A DNA stretch of 64,000 nucleotides, taken from Epichloe hybrida. Lineage: Eukaryota > Ascomycota > Sordariomycetes > Hypocreales > Clavicipitaceae. Shown here piece by piece: positions 36,001-48,748 of the stretch. Both the position numbers and the translations under genes were made by a program. The notes below the pieces were generated by a model. It did not search any database and was not told the origin of the DNA. It was given only the letters and a program-made list of their open reading frames with translations. The DNA is taken from NCBI GenBank assembly GCA_019022495.1, contig JAFEKR010000053.1:186001-250000 (forward strand). The letters run 5' to 3'. Position 1 is the first letter of the stretch; each line of letters opens with the position of its first letter.

Positions 36001-39000
36001 CCCTTTAACTATTTAATCTAAACGTTACTAGGTTATTCTAAAACCTCGCAAATCTATATAGAATCTCCTAGTAATATATTTACTATACTTCCTAGATATA
36101 TCTAGATATAACTTAGCCTCTTCCTATTTCTTTATTTTCTATTTTAAGTCCCCTTCTAGTGTTAATCTATTAGAGGGAATGTTATCTTAGGGATGTATTT
36201 TATTAGCTTTTCGCTTATATATTATGTTTACTATAAGATTAGGTGGTTTTAGTTATTACTAGGGCTTAAAATCCTTTATAACTTCTTTAAGTTATTAGGT
36301 ATAGTTTACTATTATATCCTTAATTACCTCTTAGAAGATATTAGTTCCTTCCCTTATTATAAGTGAAATTAACTATTTATTATTATCTATTTCTATCTCT
36401 AACCCTTTATAAACTATTTAATCTTCCTCTATTTCTAGGTAACTAAATAAGATAATATTAATAGAGGGCTACTAGGCTAGCTACTTATTAGTATACTACT
36501 ATTAGATACTTTCTATAACTCTTAAGATAATAATAATATCCCTAAAGCAGTACTAGGCATAAAGCTCTTCACTTCTTAAGTAATTAAACTATATCTAGGA
36601 TAGTCTAAAAAATAGCATTCTAAGAATTAGGCTAATATTAACTAAGTCTAGACTAATATAAAAATTAGCAGGTATCTAGATATTTCCTAGATATAGTCTT
36701 ATCTAAACCTCCCTAATTATCTTAATACTATATAATAAGAATAATATTATATTTATTATATCTATTAGGTAAATCCTTAGTCTAAGTTACCTAGCTATGC
36801 TTTCTATAATTACATTCCCTTATAATCCTATATTAATAAGCCTAGGGAGAAGCTCCCCTTCTAGGTTATCTAGCTAGACTTAGAGGTATAGTAAGTCTTA
36901 TAAGTAATTAATAGTAGCTTATAGTTCTAAAATTATATTAAGCATAAAGTTTATTTAAGTAAGATTAATTAAATTTTACTAAGGTTTGCCCTATTCTAAG
37001 CGAGCTCCTAGTCTCTCCTAAATTTATTCTTACAAGGCTATATTAATCTCTAGCGGAGGCGTTATTAGTAAGCTATTCTTAGCTATAGCTTTATTCTTCT
37101 TATCTTCCTTAAGGGTCTCTTTTATTAACTAAAGAATTAAGTTAATCTAGTTCCCTAGATTAATTAGTCTTAGGTTTAATTTTACGCTAAATATTTTTAA
37201 AGGAAAAGCTAGCCCTAATATATCTCTGTTATAGTAGTGGATATCTTCTATACCTTTTACTTATAAGAGACATTTATTGCTAACTACCTCTACTAGTATT
37301 AGTATAATATAATAGATATCCTAAAAAGGCACTCTAACTTTCTTCTAAAAGACCTTATTATATAATTAATTAAGAATCCTCTATTTAACTTTATTTAATA
37401 GCTTTTTCTTACCCTTAGTTACTGCTAAATTATCTTAAATAGGTTAAGTGTAAGGTTACTAGTCTTTTACCTTATCTTCTATAATGTCTTTAATCCTTAG
37501 GCGTTTTACTAACTATTTACTAATAGCTATAAACTTTATAATAATCTCTTTATTTTCCTCCTCCCTTACGCTTAGCTTCTTAAAGGTAATAGCAAATACT
37601 ATGCCTAATATCTTATGCTTTAAGATAGATATTATATTAATCTCTCTTTTAGGTTAAAATTTTACTAGATTAAACATACCCTTTATTTAATTAAATACTT
37701 CCTATTCTTCTAGTGTTATTTCCTAGCTTAATCCTCTATAAGGGCTATGTTCCTTAATTCTTAGAATTATATATATAATCTTATAGTCCTTAAAGTACTT
37801 AACCTAAAATATAGCTAGTCTACGCGTATAGCTACTAATAGAAAGAAATTTTATAAGCAAGAATAGAGGTATAATTTAATGTCTTATATTATCTCTAATA
37901 GCTAAAATATAAACTACTAGGTTATATATAGTAAACTTTAATATCTTATTATATTTTAAAGTATTACACTTTATTATAATATGTAATTCTTTATTATAGT
38001 AGTAATAATAGTTTAACTAGTGGCCTTTTCCTAATATTGCGTTTATTTTAAAATAGCGCTCCTTATCTAGATTAAATAAACCTATATAATTTGCCTAATA
38101 AGTTTACTATTAATATTAAGGGTAGTTACTATACTTCTCCTTAAGTAGCTTTACTATATTAATTTCCTTTACTACCTAGGCTATAACTATAATTTTTAGC
38201 TTTACTAGTTATTTTATTAGATCTTCTATTTAATCTTATTATTTTGCTAATCTAGGGGCCCCTTATTATCCTATATTAGTATTAAATAAGATAGTCTTCT
38301 TAGCTTACTTATTTAAATTGCCTAGTGCTAAGCGATTCTTTTAAGTGGCCTAGTAACTATTAAAGGTAGCCTAATTAAATAGTATCTATATCTTAAAGCT
38401 AAAGTCCTTCTTGCCTAAAGTATAATTTTCTATGTTAGCTAATTCTAAGTCCTTGTTTTTAAGCTTTAGTTATATATAAACATATATATTAAGTGCTATC
38501 TAAAGTGGTTTATACTATATAACTAAGATTTCTTTATAAGTAAACCCCTTTCTATCTATAAAGCTTAAGATTAAGTGTTTTAGTAGGGCTTTATAGATAT
38601 AGTTAGACTAGGTTATTATAGTTTTCTATCCTATTAGGTTTATATTAGATATTAGAGTATAATGCTTCTATAACTAGTAATAGGTTTCCTTAATAGTCTT
38701 TAGCTATATTAAATTAAGGTCTTTAAGTTATTCTCGAGCGTTTTCTATTTAATCCTAGCTAGTTATATTAAACTATAAGAGTATCTTTTCCTTAGATTCC
38801 TTCTAAGATTATAATATAGTTAGTATTTTAACCACTTATTAGAGCTTTAGGTTAATATTACGCTTAAGTATCTTATGCTAATTTACTTTAGGAATACCTA
38901 TTGCTTTTATCTTTACCTTAAAGTTCTTAATAAAATTAGCTATATTTTCCCCTAAAAACTACTAAATATTATACTTATTTTACATAGTAATAAGGGAAGT

Positions 39001-39850
39001 TTAACGTGCTATTATCTCTTTAAGAAGCTTTGTAAAGGTTTTTATATTAAGCCCTCTAAGAGATCTAGGTGTCTTGCCTTTATTATTAGAGTCTTTACCT
39101 AAGTGGTTATTAAACTAAGTTTAAGCTAGGCTAATAACTATCTTAGGATTAAGTAGTTTTTAACTAGTAACTAGAGTACTAGGTAATAGTAAGTCCTAAA
39201 GGTCCTTTAAGTAACTTAGGTATTTGCTAGGTCTTGCTTTACTTAGCTATTAGAAGTAAGATAGTATAAGGTTAAATATAGGCTTAGTAAAAAGTGCTTT
39301 TAATTAATCTTATAAAAGAGTAATTACTTAACTAAATATTATAATACTAGTAACAATTTCTTAAAGAAAGACTTTTAATAAGGTAGTATTTATAGTAATA
39401 AGTAACCTATAAGTAAAGGCTACTAATATAATTATATAGCTCTTTATAATAAGCTATAAGACCCTTATATATAGCTAAATAATAGCGAAATTAGCTATAG
39501 GCCCTAAGATTAAATAGTCTATAATACTAGGTAGCGCTTTCTATTCTAGTGCCTTATATTTAGAGACTTTTAGCAAAGGGTTAATAGTTTAGCTAGTGTT
39601 TATAGGGTATACCTCTAAACTATCTAGTCTCCTTTTCTATGCTTCTATATAACACTAGTTTATATTCTTAGCTTACCTTAGCTTAGTATACTTAGCTAGC
39701 TTCTCCTTTGCGCTATAACTATTATAGAGATTAGGTTAAGGCTTTAAATCTATGTCTTAGTGTAAGGAAGGTAAAATAAAGGGGTCTTTGCGTAGGTTAG
39801 CTTAGTGACAGCTAAGAGCGTAATTATTAGCTTACTTCTAATTAATCTTA
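33050..39850 (-). pseudogene. Gypsy-3 gag-pol relic
   Basis: Minus-strand translation gives Ty3/Gypsy pol. Going from high to low coordinates: gag about 38,000-39,850; a protease-linked region about 36,500-37,950 whose frame is nearly open over hundreds of codons (KEHSPYRGL near 37,740, the position where Gypsy pol begins); RT with VPFLDNIIVKGLI near 35,390 (FLDD now FLDN); RNase H ending in ILGKKNRIIDALSRKGP near 34,560; integrase core; then the integrase C-terminal part near 33,600 (HRKSAFYLIYRxKLILLLEV, the counterpart of the SPFYLVYG...P segment). Stops are at Gln/Trp codons. The FLDDIxVKGP form is typical of one fungal Gypsy group. Confidence 0.78.
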
Positions 39851-39918
39851 GTCTATAGCAAATTAACTAGAAAGCGAAAAGGTCCTAGGGGTTTAAAACC
39901 ACGTTTCTTTACTAGTTT

Positions 39919-40387
39919 TATTAAGCAAAAAACAATACCCTAAAAGACATAATACTAGCCTATAGTTATAGGTAGTGGTAATGTTTACTTATATTAGAAG
40001 GGTTAATTAACTTAATAGCAGTGATTATAATAATAGCTAAATTAGTCTTTATAAATAAAGATAATTAGATTAAATAGTCTATTAGATTAGAAGTGACTTT
40101 TTAGTTAAGTTAGGGAAATAATCTTATTAATTTATCTTATTAAGGTAAACACAATAGTAGCCATAGTAGCGCTAGGTATTTAAGTTAAAAATCTAAAGTT
40201 AGGCATGCATAAAGAACCTTAAAAGAATCTAGCTATAGGTAATCTCTTTATAGATTAAATAGTCCCTTTGCCTAGATAACTAATATCATTATCCCTTGTT
40301 GTGTTATTTATCCCTGCGATCCCCTGTATCCCTTGTGCTTGTCATCGCGAATACGCGCGTTTATGGGCGCGCGTATCACGGCACACA
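39919..40387 (-). repeat. 5' LTR of Gypsy-3 (469 bp)
   Basis: Partner of 28,434-28,903. Here the outer end (TTGTGCTTGTCATCGCGAAT through CACGGCACACA) is unmutated and the inner end (TATTAAGCAAAAAACAATAC) is mutated, the reverse of the other copy. Confidence 0.88.
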
Positions 40388-41409
40388 CTAGACTTACGCT
40401 ACCTTTAGCACTAGACTAGGAACTTAATTTTATATAGCTATAGATATATCTAAGACAAGCACTAGAGAAGTATTATTTTAGATAGAAGACATAGACCCTA
40501 GAATAAGTGTTATAAATACTAATTTCTCTAAAGTATAAATTATTATGTAAATATCTTACTAATTAGAAGATGCTAAGAAACAATATTTTATACTAGAAAA
40601 GAAGATACTAGTAATTATAGTAGGTTTAAAGGAAATAAGATAGTTACTAGATTATTTAATATATTTATTAAAGGTGTACACGGATTATAAAGGCATTATT
40701 AATTTAATAGTAAATATATCCAAAGTCTATAGAAAGGTAGCTTACTAGGTGAATATACTTTAAGAATTAAACATGGAATATATCTATTATTTAAACATAA
40801 TAAAGATTATAAGAATTATAAATAGAATGTCTTAAATGCTAGAATATTTAAGATTAGATCCTATTACTATAAAAAGAAGATTAGGAGTGAATATTACTCT
40901 AGCTTTTAGAGATTAACTAATACTAGTTTTAATAAATATAACACTAGTTTTACTAGAGGGAGGAAGTTTAAATAAAGATATAATAGAGAAATTATTCTAA
41001 GAACTTTATAAATAGTTTAATTTTACATAGTATAGGGAGGTTTTATTTACTATGGTTTTTAGACACTAAACTATTCTTACTAAATAATAAAAGCTTATAA
41101 GGCATTAATCTTTAAAATACTAGATCTTTAACTAGACTCTATATTATCTAGAAGCTAATAAAGTATTAGTAAAATGCATACTCCTAAATAGAGTACTAGA
41201 AAAATTACAGGAAGCCTATAACACTTAAGGTTACTTTAGAATAGCTATTATAATATAAAAACTTCGTAGAAAGTGCTTTTAGCTAGATAAAAGTAAAGAT
41301 ATAAAATCTTATTATGCTTATATCTAGTGTGTTAATAAACTAGTATATAAGTTTTATAGATAGACCTAAAGACTATTATAGTATTAGAACTATAAGGGTT
41401 AGTTATAAT
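40388..41409 (+). pseudogene. Gypsy-1 pol: RNase H and integrase zinc region (relic)
   Basis: After Gypsy-3 the Gypsy-1 frame resumes. RNase H is read as FYIAIDISKTSTREVLFxIE near 40,432, then KKQYFILEKKILVIIVGLKE near 40,575 and VYTDYKGIINLI near 40,675. The integrase N-terminal zinc-binding region is near 41,210-41,340 (EAYNTxGYFRIAIII, then LRRKCF and YIxCVNK), with expected His residues changed to Tyr or Asn by RIP-type transitions. The segment ends at the hAT-2 insertion. The eight bases GTTATAAT (41,402-41,409) are duplicated at 56,754-56,761. Confidence 0.75.
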
Positions 41410-41898
41410 CAGAGTATTGTTTGTAGTGTAGTTAGTGTAGTTTTTAGGAAAAATTTGTATTTGTAGTGTAGTTTTTTTTTTCTTATAGTTAGTGTAATAT
41501 AGTTTTATTTTTTTTGTAGTGTAGTGTATTGTAGTTTTTTTTTACTTGTAGTGTAGTGTAGTTAGTGTAGTTACTAACTACACTAACTATAAAAACTACA
41601 ATGTAGTGTTAGTATAAAAAAAAGTGGGCCTTTTTATTATATAATGTTATTATAAGGATTAAAAGAAAGCTAGTTATATAGAAGCTTTTATTATTACCTA
41701 TTTTACTTAATTAGTTATAGAATTTATAATATTTACCTTTTTTAAGAATTTTACTATAACTAGGGTTATTTATAATATTATACCTTTTTAATAATACTAT
41801 TATACTTATTACTTTATTTTACTAATATAACTTTAAGAAAAACCTTCTAATTATTTTATTTACTATTATTATTAATTATTTTATATTTTTATTATTAA
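41410..41898. repeat. Left inverted arm of hAT-2 with GTAGTGTAG sub-terminal array
   Basis: TTTGTAGTGTAGTTAGTGTA words alternate with poly-T tracts in the first 200 bp. The rest (for example AGAAAGCTAGTTATATAGAA at 41,666) pairs with 56,500-56,525 on the opposite strand. These sub-terminal words are where hAT transposases usually bind. Confidence 0.8.
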
Positions 41899-42185
41899 TG
41901 TGGCTTCCTTTGGACCTTCGGACGATAGATAGTCCAACCGTGGCCAAAGAGTGGAGCCACCGAAGGGATGCACGCGATGCGATTAGATGCATCGCGAGCT
42001 ACCCTGCTCCGTTAGCAGTAGCACCACACTATAGCCTTACTTTTCCCCCTTTTTACTTACCTTCTCTTCTAGCTAAATTCCTCTCCTTCTCTCTCTTCTC
42101 TTCTCTTAGTTATTAGCTATTATTATTAACTTTATTAAATTTAACCTTATTACACTAGTGCAAATATTCCTTAGTAAAACTAACA
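41899..42185 (+). repeat. 5' LTR of Copia-2A (287 bp)
   Basis: Outer 120 bp keep CpA, TpG and CpG (CTTCGGACGATAGATAGTCC). The inner part is mutated. An open frame over 41,898-42,116 is only LTR sequence and is not a gene. Confidence 0.88.
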
Positions 42186-42699
42186 CTAATTAGTAGTTAA
42201 CTATAACCATAGATAAGTTAAGTATTATAAGAAGAGATATTTCTGCAAATACTATAGCCACTACCCCTTATTATACTAAATTAATAGTTATTACAGTAAA
42301 GAGACATAACTATAGAGTGTGCTAAAGGAAGATAGACTAGAATCCTAGTAATAGGCTTATTAGACTTCTAAGAGATTAATCTATTAACTCTTAGGCCTTT
42401 AGGATATTTAGTTAATTATTAATCTTATTATCTATTATAAGAAAACTAACTAAATAACTAAATCTATTGCTATAAGGCATTTTATTTAAACCTAACGTTA
42501 AAAACAATCCTTAGCTAAGCTAGCTAACCTATATAACCTCCTTCTACACTCTCTTTATAACCCCTCTTCTCTCTTTATAGCTTTTTATGCCTTAGTGTTC
42601 TAAACATTAAGTTATTTCTACTTTTATACTATCTTTATAGCTTGCTTTTCTCTCTTTTTACTATTTTCCCCTCTTTTATACTTTTTCCCGTTATTTTTT

Positions 42700-42830
42700 A
42701 TTATTTCCCTTTATTTATCCTATTAATCCTATTAATCCTACTAATCCTATTTATCCTATTCCGTTTATCCTATTTATTCTGTCCTGTTTATCTTATTTAT
42801 CCTATTTATCCTACTTATTTCACAAGCAGA
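42700..42830. repeat. 9-bp TATTAATCC/TATTTATCC array in the Copia-2A leader
   Basis: About ten to twelve degenerate 9-bp units (TATTAATCC, TACTAATCC, TATTTATCC and variants) lie between LTR and gag. The same array appears in reverse complement in Copia-2B at about 55,420-55,535. The open frame 42,642-42,881 is produced by this low-complexity stretch. Confidence 0.75.
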
Positions 42831-42949
42831 GCTCTAGGCTCTATTATATTAATTATAGCACTTTTACCCTATTTTTATTAGCCTTATTAATTTAAGACTA
42901 ACATTACTAGAGGGATAGAACTAGAGGGCAAAAGAATAATAAGGGGCAC

Positions 42950-45900
42950 TCCCTAAAACACGCCCCTTTTCTCTAAACCCCTATAAGTATCTTTAAAGAT
43001 AACTATTCTTAAAAGACCTTAAGAGAATAAACTCTTACTATATCTATAACCACTTGCTAGTAAGCTTATAAGAGATTAGAAAGAATCTAATAATCTAGAT
43101 CCTAAGACTACTATATAGCCTAAGCTTAATAATTATATTATAGGGTTTATTAACCTTAGTAAGCGTTAAGGCTAGAGAGATAATAACCTCTAGGAATTAT
43201 TCTAAGAGGACTTTAAAGGCTAGTCTAAGAATACCTTTAAAAGAGCAAATAAGGATATTATAAGAGAGCTATATAACTCTTTATAAGATTATAGTATTCT
43301 TATTAAATAAGGCCTAGGATATCTAATCCTAGCATTACTTAAAGAAGTGCTTTATTAAACCTTAATACCTTATTAGCTAGAAGAAAGGTTAAGATCCTCT
43401 AAACTACCTTAAATATAACCTCTATAGGCTATTACTATAAAGACCTTACCTAATATTCCTAGCTCCTAAAGGGAATAATTACTATATCCTTTATAAGAAC
43501 CCCTATAATAATCTTAGTTATATTAGGAGCTTAACCCTTAATAGTTTAATTTCCCTCCCTAATACCTTCCTTCTAATAAGTAAATTATAAAGAAAATCTC
43601 TAAGCTTATAAAGATATATAAGAATAGTAACTATTATAGTAAAAAGCTATATAACTTTCTCTTACTAAAGCTTACGCTCTTTAAGAGTAAGTATAACTAG
43701 ATTAACCTCCTTAAGTTATATTTTAGTAAATTATTTCTTATTATATTAATAGGAGATATTAAATAGCACTTTCTTAATTACCTTACTAGTAAGAACCTCT
43801 TATATAAAGAGATAATTATAAATATCTATTAATACTTTAAGATAAAGAGTAATTAATAATTTTACTAATATAAATAAAGTAATATAACTCTTAAGAATAT
43901 TATTACTTAAAACCCTAATAAGACTAAGCTTAAGTGCCTTAAGATTTTATTAACTACCTTAAAGAGAGTCTATAAAGGGCTATATCTCTCTAATATAGTA
44001 AATATAAAGCTCTATAAGTAAACCTTAAATATAGTCTCTAGTATCCCTAAATATTAGGTAGTAAAGTATATACACACACTAGGCTTTAAGAACCTTACTA
44101 GTAACCTTTATAAATTAATTATAATTATAGAGAGTAATATAAGGAGTAACTAATACTACTAGTATTAAGATAAAGACTTATTAGAGGTAATGTTTATAGA
44201 CTGCTAATATAGCTAATAGAATTAAAGAGACTAAGGAAAAGGAGGTTATTATAGTAACTCTAGATAACTTAAGTAATACTTTATCTATAGTAAAAGTAGC
44301 TACTAGTTATTAAACTACACTAACACTAAATATTAGAAAGAGAAAGAGAGGTAATAAGCTAGTAAGAACTATTATTTACCTCCTATAGAGAAGAAGTTTT
44401 AGGTATTTCTTATTTTATTTAAAGGAAATAATAGTAATAATAAAGAGAAAATAGAAGACTAGGAAACATAGCTTAAGGCCTTTACTTAGGACTAAGATAA
44501 TAGTAATAATAATATTAAGAAAAAGCTATTATTAAAGGTATAACTTAGTATTATATAATTCTTCTACGTAGGATTATAAATAATAGATAATGTTAATATC
44601 CTTATAACGCTTAAGAATTAAGCTTTTTAACATGCCTTACTTAAGTAAGAGCTATACCTTAAAGAGGCTTCTAATAGGGATAATTTAATCTATTATACCT
44701 CTAAAGAATGCTATTTTAAAGAGATCTTTAGAGAAATTATACTAGATATAGGAGCCTTAGGCTAATTAACTACTAGTCTAGCATAAGCTAAAGCCTTACT
44801 AAGATTAATGCCATTATTAATAATTAAACCCTATAACCTAGAAGTTATTTACTTTAGTGCTAGATTAGTAATAACACGTGGCGTTATTTATATGCCTATA
44901 AAGCTTAGCTAAATTAACTTCTATGTCCTTAACATTACTATACCTTTTCTCTTTTCCCTTACTAATATAGATAAAATAAAGGTTAAGATTAATAACCTTA
45001 CTAATATATTAATTTAAAATAATAAGACTATACCTATTATGCGTAAATAGGGCTACCCTTAGTGGCTTCTAGAGGTAAGAGAAACCGCCGCTTTTTACCT
45101 ATTAGAAGGACAGATTTATTAACTTTACTAAAGGTTTAGTTATCCCTTAATTTAATAGCTTATAAAGATCCTTTAATAAGCTAGTTATAATATTAAATGC
45201 TATGTAATTAAGAAGCTTACTAAAGTCTGTTATTATTATTAGATAAATAGAAAAGCCCTTAGCTAGTTTAAATTCTCCCTTAAAGATAACTATAACTTTA
45301 ACTATAAGATTATTATTAATATTATATAGATTAATAGCTAGCTAGTCCTTTATATTATTAATTTAGTAACCTTATTCTAAGTAGCCTAATTCCTTAACCC
45401 TAAGAAGCAAAAAGCTTATAATATCTAGGATATAATTAGAGAGTGCTAGATTAATATATATCTAGGCCCTTTAGACTAGATTATTTACAATACTAGTAAT
45501 AACTTTGCCTTAGCTAAATTTAGGTATTATACTTACTTAATGTTAATTAATATTAATAAGATACCTATTAAAGCTTATAATAGCATTAGAAAGGTTAAGA
45601 GATATTATAGACCTCTTTACTAGGCCTATAATATTATTATAGACTTAATTAGCAAGGAAATTACTCCTAAGTAATAACTCTAGATAGCTATTAAAGCTAT
45701 TAATAACTTAGTAAGCTCTAATAGCCTTATGCTAACCTTACTAGTCTTTAGAGCTTACCTATAGATAATAGATAAGTTATTACTAAGTATCTTTATTATT
45801 TAATAAGCTAAAGTAATTTAGAAGGTAACTAATAAAGTTTACTATTACCTAGCTAAGAGGCAAGTCTATAAGGCCCTTAGTGCCTAGAATAGCCTTAATA

Positions 45901-48240
45901 CATTACTAATATATTAGCTATTACTATAGGCTAATATATATATATAAAGAGAAAAAGGCAAATAGTATAGCCCTTATAAGCTATTAGCTACTAATAGGGA
46001 GACTTATATAGTTAAGATACCCTATAGCCTAGCTAAGTTTTACTTTATAGTAGTAAAGCTATACTATAAGGACTTATAGTATATAAGGGCTAATAAGTAA
46101 AGCCTTTAGGATATTAGGGAGCATAACCTAGGCCTAGAGGTCCTTGCTTATAATATAGCCCTTTCTTATGCTATAGCCCTCTCTAATACTATAGTCCTAT
46201 TATAAAAAGGGGCTAAGGGAGCTAGGAGGGATAAGCTACTTATAAAGGGTAATAAGGTAAAAGAAAAGAAAGAGATACTAGTTAAGAGAAAGTAAGGGAG
46301 GCTAAGGAAAAACCTTATAGTTTAATTTTTTATTAATAAGGGTATAAAGAAGCCTATAGAGGCTATTAAGGCTAAAGGTAATTCTATAAGAAGCTATAGA
46401 GTTAAAGAACTTATAGTAAGCCTTAAGGTAGCTAAAGCTACCCCTATAGGAAGCTATAAAGCTAGTGGCCTTAAGAAAGTAAAAGTAAAGGTAACTAGGG
46501 CTTAAGTTTATAATCCTAAGGAGCTTATTAAACCTATAAAGCCCCTTATATTTATTAATAAAGACTAAGAGAAAGTATTAATTAAGGAGATTATAGCTAG
46601 AGAAGTGCTAAATATAGTATTCCTTATAGTAAAAGAAAAGGCTAACTAAAACCTTACCCTTTAACTTCACTAAGAGAGAAAGATTATAACCCTAGGGAGC
46701 CCCTTTAAATAATCTAATTAAGCTAAGATTAACGTATTATAAGCTTATAATATGTTTAGATTTATAATATTTAATCTAGTAAAGTATAGAGGCTACTAGA
46801 TCTTTAATTCTTATATAGTCTAAGAGATTAAAGGTAAAGGCACTAAAACACTATATAAGAAATCGCGCCTTATTATATAAGGGCATAATAACAGAGGAAA
46901 AGAGGCTATCTTAACCTAATTACTAATAATATAGTAATTAAGCTAATGGATTATTATAGCCCTTGCTTTATTATTAAAGTAAAAGGGAATTTACCTTTAG
47001 CTATAAGATATTACATAAGCTTACGTTTAATCCTAAATAACCCTAAATAGGCTAATTATTATAAAGTTACTAAAGCAGATTATATACCTCTTTCTAAAAG
47101 GCATAATAATAGAGGTTATTAAGCCCCTTTATAGGATTACAAAGGCTAGAACCCACTAGTAAGTAATATATTTTTATTACTATAGGGATAATCTTAATAT
47201 AATAACCTTAATATATAATCCTTGCCTACTAATTACAGCCCTAAATAACGAAAACCTCTTTAGTATTATAAGGATATAAACGGATAATACACTAGGCCTT
47301 AGTAATAATAACTTCTTTAAGAAAGAAAAAAAAGAGCTCTAGAAGGTAAAGTTTATAGCTAAAGAAAAACAATACCTTATAACTACAAATCCCCTTATCT
47401 TTAATAGCTATATCTTAACCTAGAATGCTAATAACTCCCTCACCCTAACCTAAAAGGGCTAAAGTTAGAAGATTAAGGAAATTAACCCTTAATTACTAAT
47501 AGTAAGGCAAGATTACGTAAAGCAAAGAGCCTAAGGAAGTTACATTATAATAGTCTATTAACTAGAGGTATTATATAACCTATTAATTGCCATATAATAC
47601 TAAGAACCCTTTGCTAATAATATCTTATAACTTAATAAACACCTTAAGTAGTAAATTAAGCATTAGTAGTAAGGATTATAGTATATCCCCTTAACTCTTA
47701 AAGAAGCAAAGCTCTTTATATTTATAAATAGGTCCCTTACTAATAACAAAGATCTAAGCTTATAGATTAGATATATTATTATAATTAGTAATAAAGTAAT
47801 AAAGGATAATAATACCTTTATCTTAAAAGGGAATATTATTATATATAGCTTTACAAAAAGCAAGCATGTAACCTATAGCGCACTTACATCTAAGCTATAT
47901 AGCATGGTTTAAGGTGCTAATATTGCGTACATAATATCTATAACCCTTTAAATAATCATAGACTAATTAAAGATACCTTATATCCTAATAATTCTTTATA
48001 TAGACTCTTTCTTATTATATAAATGCCTTATAAAGCTAGGCATAATAAAAGAGAAGTGGCTAATAATTAATATCATAGCCTTATAGTAGTTATATAAGAG
48101 GAGGGAAGTCTATAAAGTTAGATAGATTAATAGTGGCAATAATCTAGCTAATATAATAACAAAGGTATTACCAAATTTAGCCCTTTTAACCTTAATTAAT
48201 TTAAACAAATTAATAATTTATATAGAAGGATAGGTTAAGA
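42950..48240 (+). pseudogene. Copia-2A polyprotein relic
   Basis: Order gag, protease, integrase, RT, RNase H. The integrase zinc region near 45,100-45,235 reads LYxRFSYP and CYYYxINRKALS, so His and Cys ligands of the usual HRRFGHP/CHHC type have become Tyr. Core: YKIIINIIxINS near 45,300, GPLDxIIYNTSNNF near 45,466, NSIRKVKRYYRPL near 45,582. All three catalytic acids (D, D, E) are replaced by N, N and K. RT covers about 46,840-47,310 (SRLIIxGHNNRGKEAILTQL near 46,865; TDNTLGL near 47,282, TDD now TDN). RNase H follows to about 48,230 (IFINRSLTNNKDLS near 47,720; KSKHVTYSALTSKLYSM near 47,858). An antisense open frame at 47,663-47,863 lies inside RNase H and is not a gene. Confidence 0.82.
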
Positions 48241-48451
48241 GACCTATAAGGTTAGGCAGAGGGGAGGATTAATATAATAGGTATATAGGTATAGATTATA
48301 ATAACTAGGTTAATTAGAATAACTAAAGCCACAATAGCTAATAAGAACCGTGAATTCCTATTAAGGGATTTACTTATATATACTTTCCTTTAATCTAATT
48401 TTTATTACGTTTTTAGGCTCCTTTAGCTATAAAGAAAAGAGAGAGTGCTAG

Positions 48452-48743
48452 TGTGGCTTCCTTTAGACCTTTAGATAATAAATAGTCTAACTATAGCTAA
48501 AGAGTAAAGCCACTAAAGGGATACACGTAATGTGATTAAATATATCGTAAGCTACCCTACTCCGTTAGCAGTGGCACTACACTATAGCCTTACTTTCCCC
48601 CCTTTTTGCTTACCTTCTCTTTTAGCTAGATTCCTCTCCTTCTCCCTTTTCTCTTCTCTCTTAGTTATTAGCTATTATTATTATTAACTTTATTAAATTT
48701 AACCTTGTTACACTAGTGCGAACGTTCCTTAGTGGAACTAACA
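48452..48743 (+). repeat. 3' LTR of Copia-2A (292 bp)
   Basis: Inner start mutated (CTTTAGACCTTTAGATAATA), outer end preserved (TAGTGCGAACGTTCCTTAGT). Confidence 0.88.
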
Positions 48744-48748
48744 ATTAC

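Larger units (their letters stand above)
28434..40387 (-). mobile_element. Gypsy-3: Ty3/Gypsy retrotransposon, minus strand, with a 4-kb extra segment
   Basis: LTRs at 28,434-28,903 and 39,919-40,387 are collinear along about 470 bp. Pol reads on the minus strand, and a purine-rich AAGGAGGTAT (minus strand, next to 28,904) is the likely polypurine tract, which agrees with that orientation. The target duplication is not clean: CTAG occurs at 28,428-28,431 and 40,388-40,391, with two extra T on the left. At 11.95 kb it is long for a Gypsy element, because about 4 kb (28,904-32,950) lies between the end of pol and the 3' LTR. It interrupts the Gypsy-1 pol gene between RT and RNase H. Confidence 0.87.
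41899..48743 (+). mobile_element. Copia-2A: Ty1/Copia retrotransposon, plus strand
   Basis: LTRs at 41,899-42,185 and 48,452-48,743 start TGTGGCTTCC and end ACTAACA. Flanks are ATTAA (41,894-41,898) and ATTAC (48,744-48,748), a 5-bp duplication with one mismatch. The right LTR is preceded by a purine tract (AAAGAAAAGAGAGAG). The interior encodes a fungal Copia polyprotein, heavily RIP-mutated. The same family in reverse orientation occupies 49,498-56,335. Confidence 0.88.

Noticed and set aside
41898..42116. 72-codon open frame at the left end of Copia-2A
   Set aside because: It lies almost entirely within the preserved LTR sequence, and no domain was seen.
42642..42881. 79-codon hydrophobic open frame as a membrane protein
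   Set aside because: Made by a pyrimidine-rich 9-bp repeat array in the Copia-2A leader. The hydrophobic residues come from TTT/CTT/ATC-rich low complexity.
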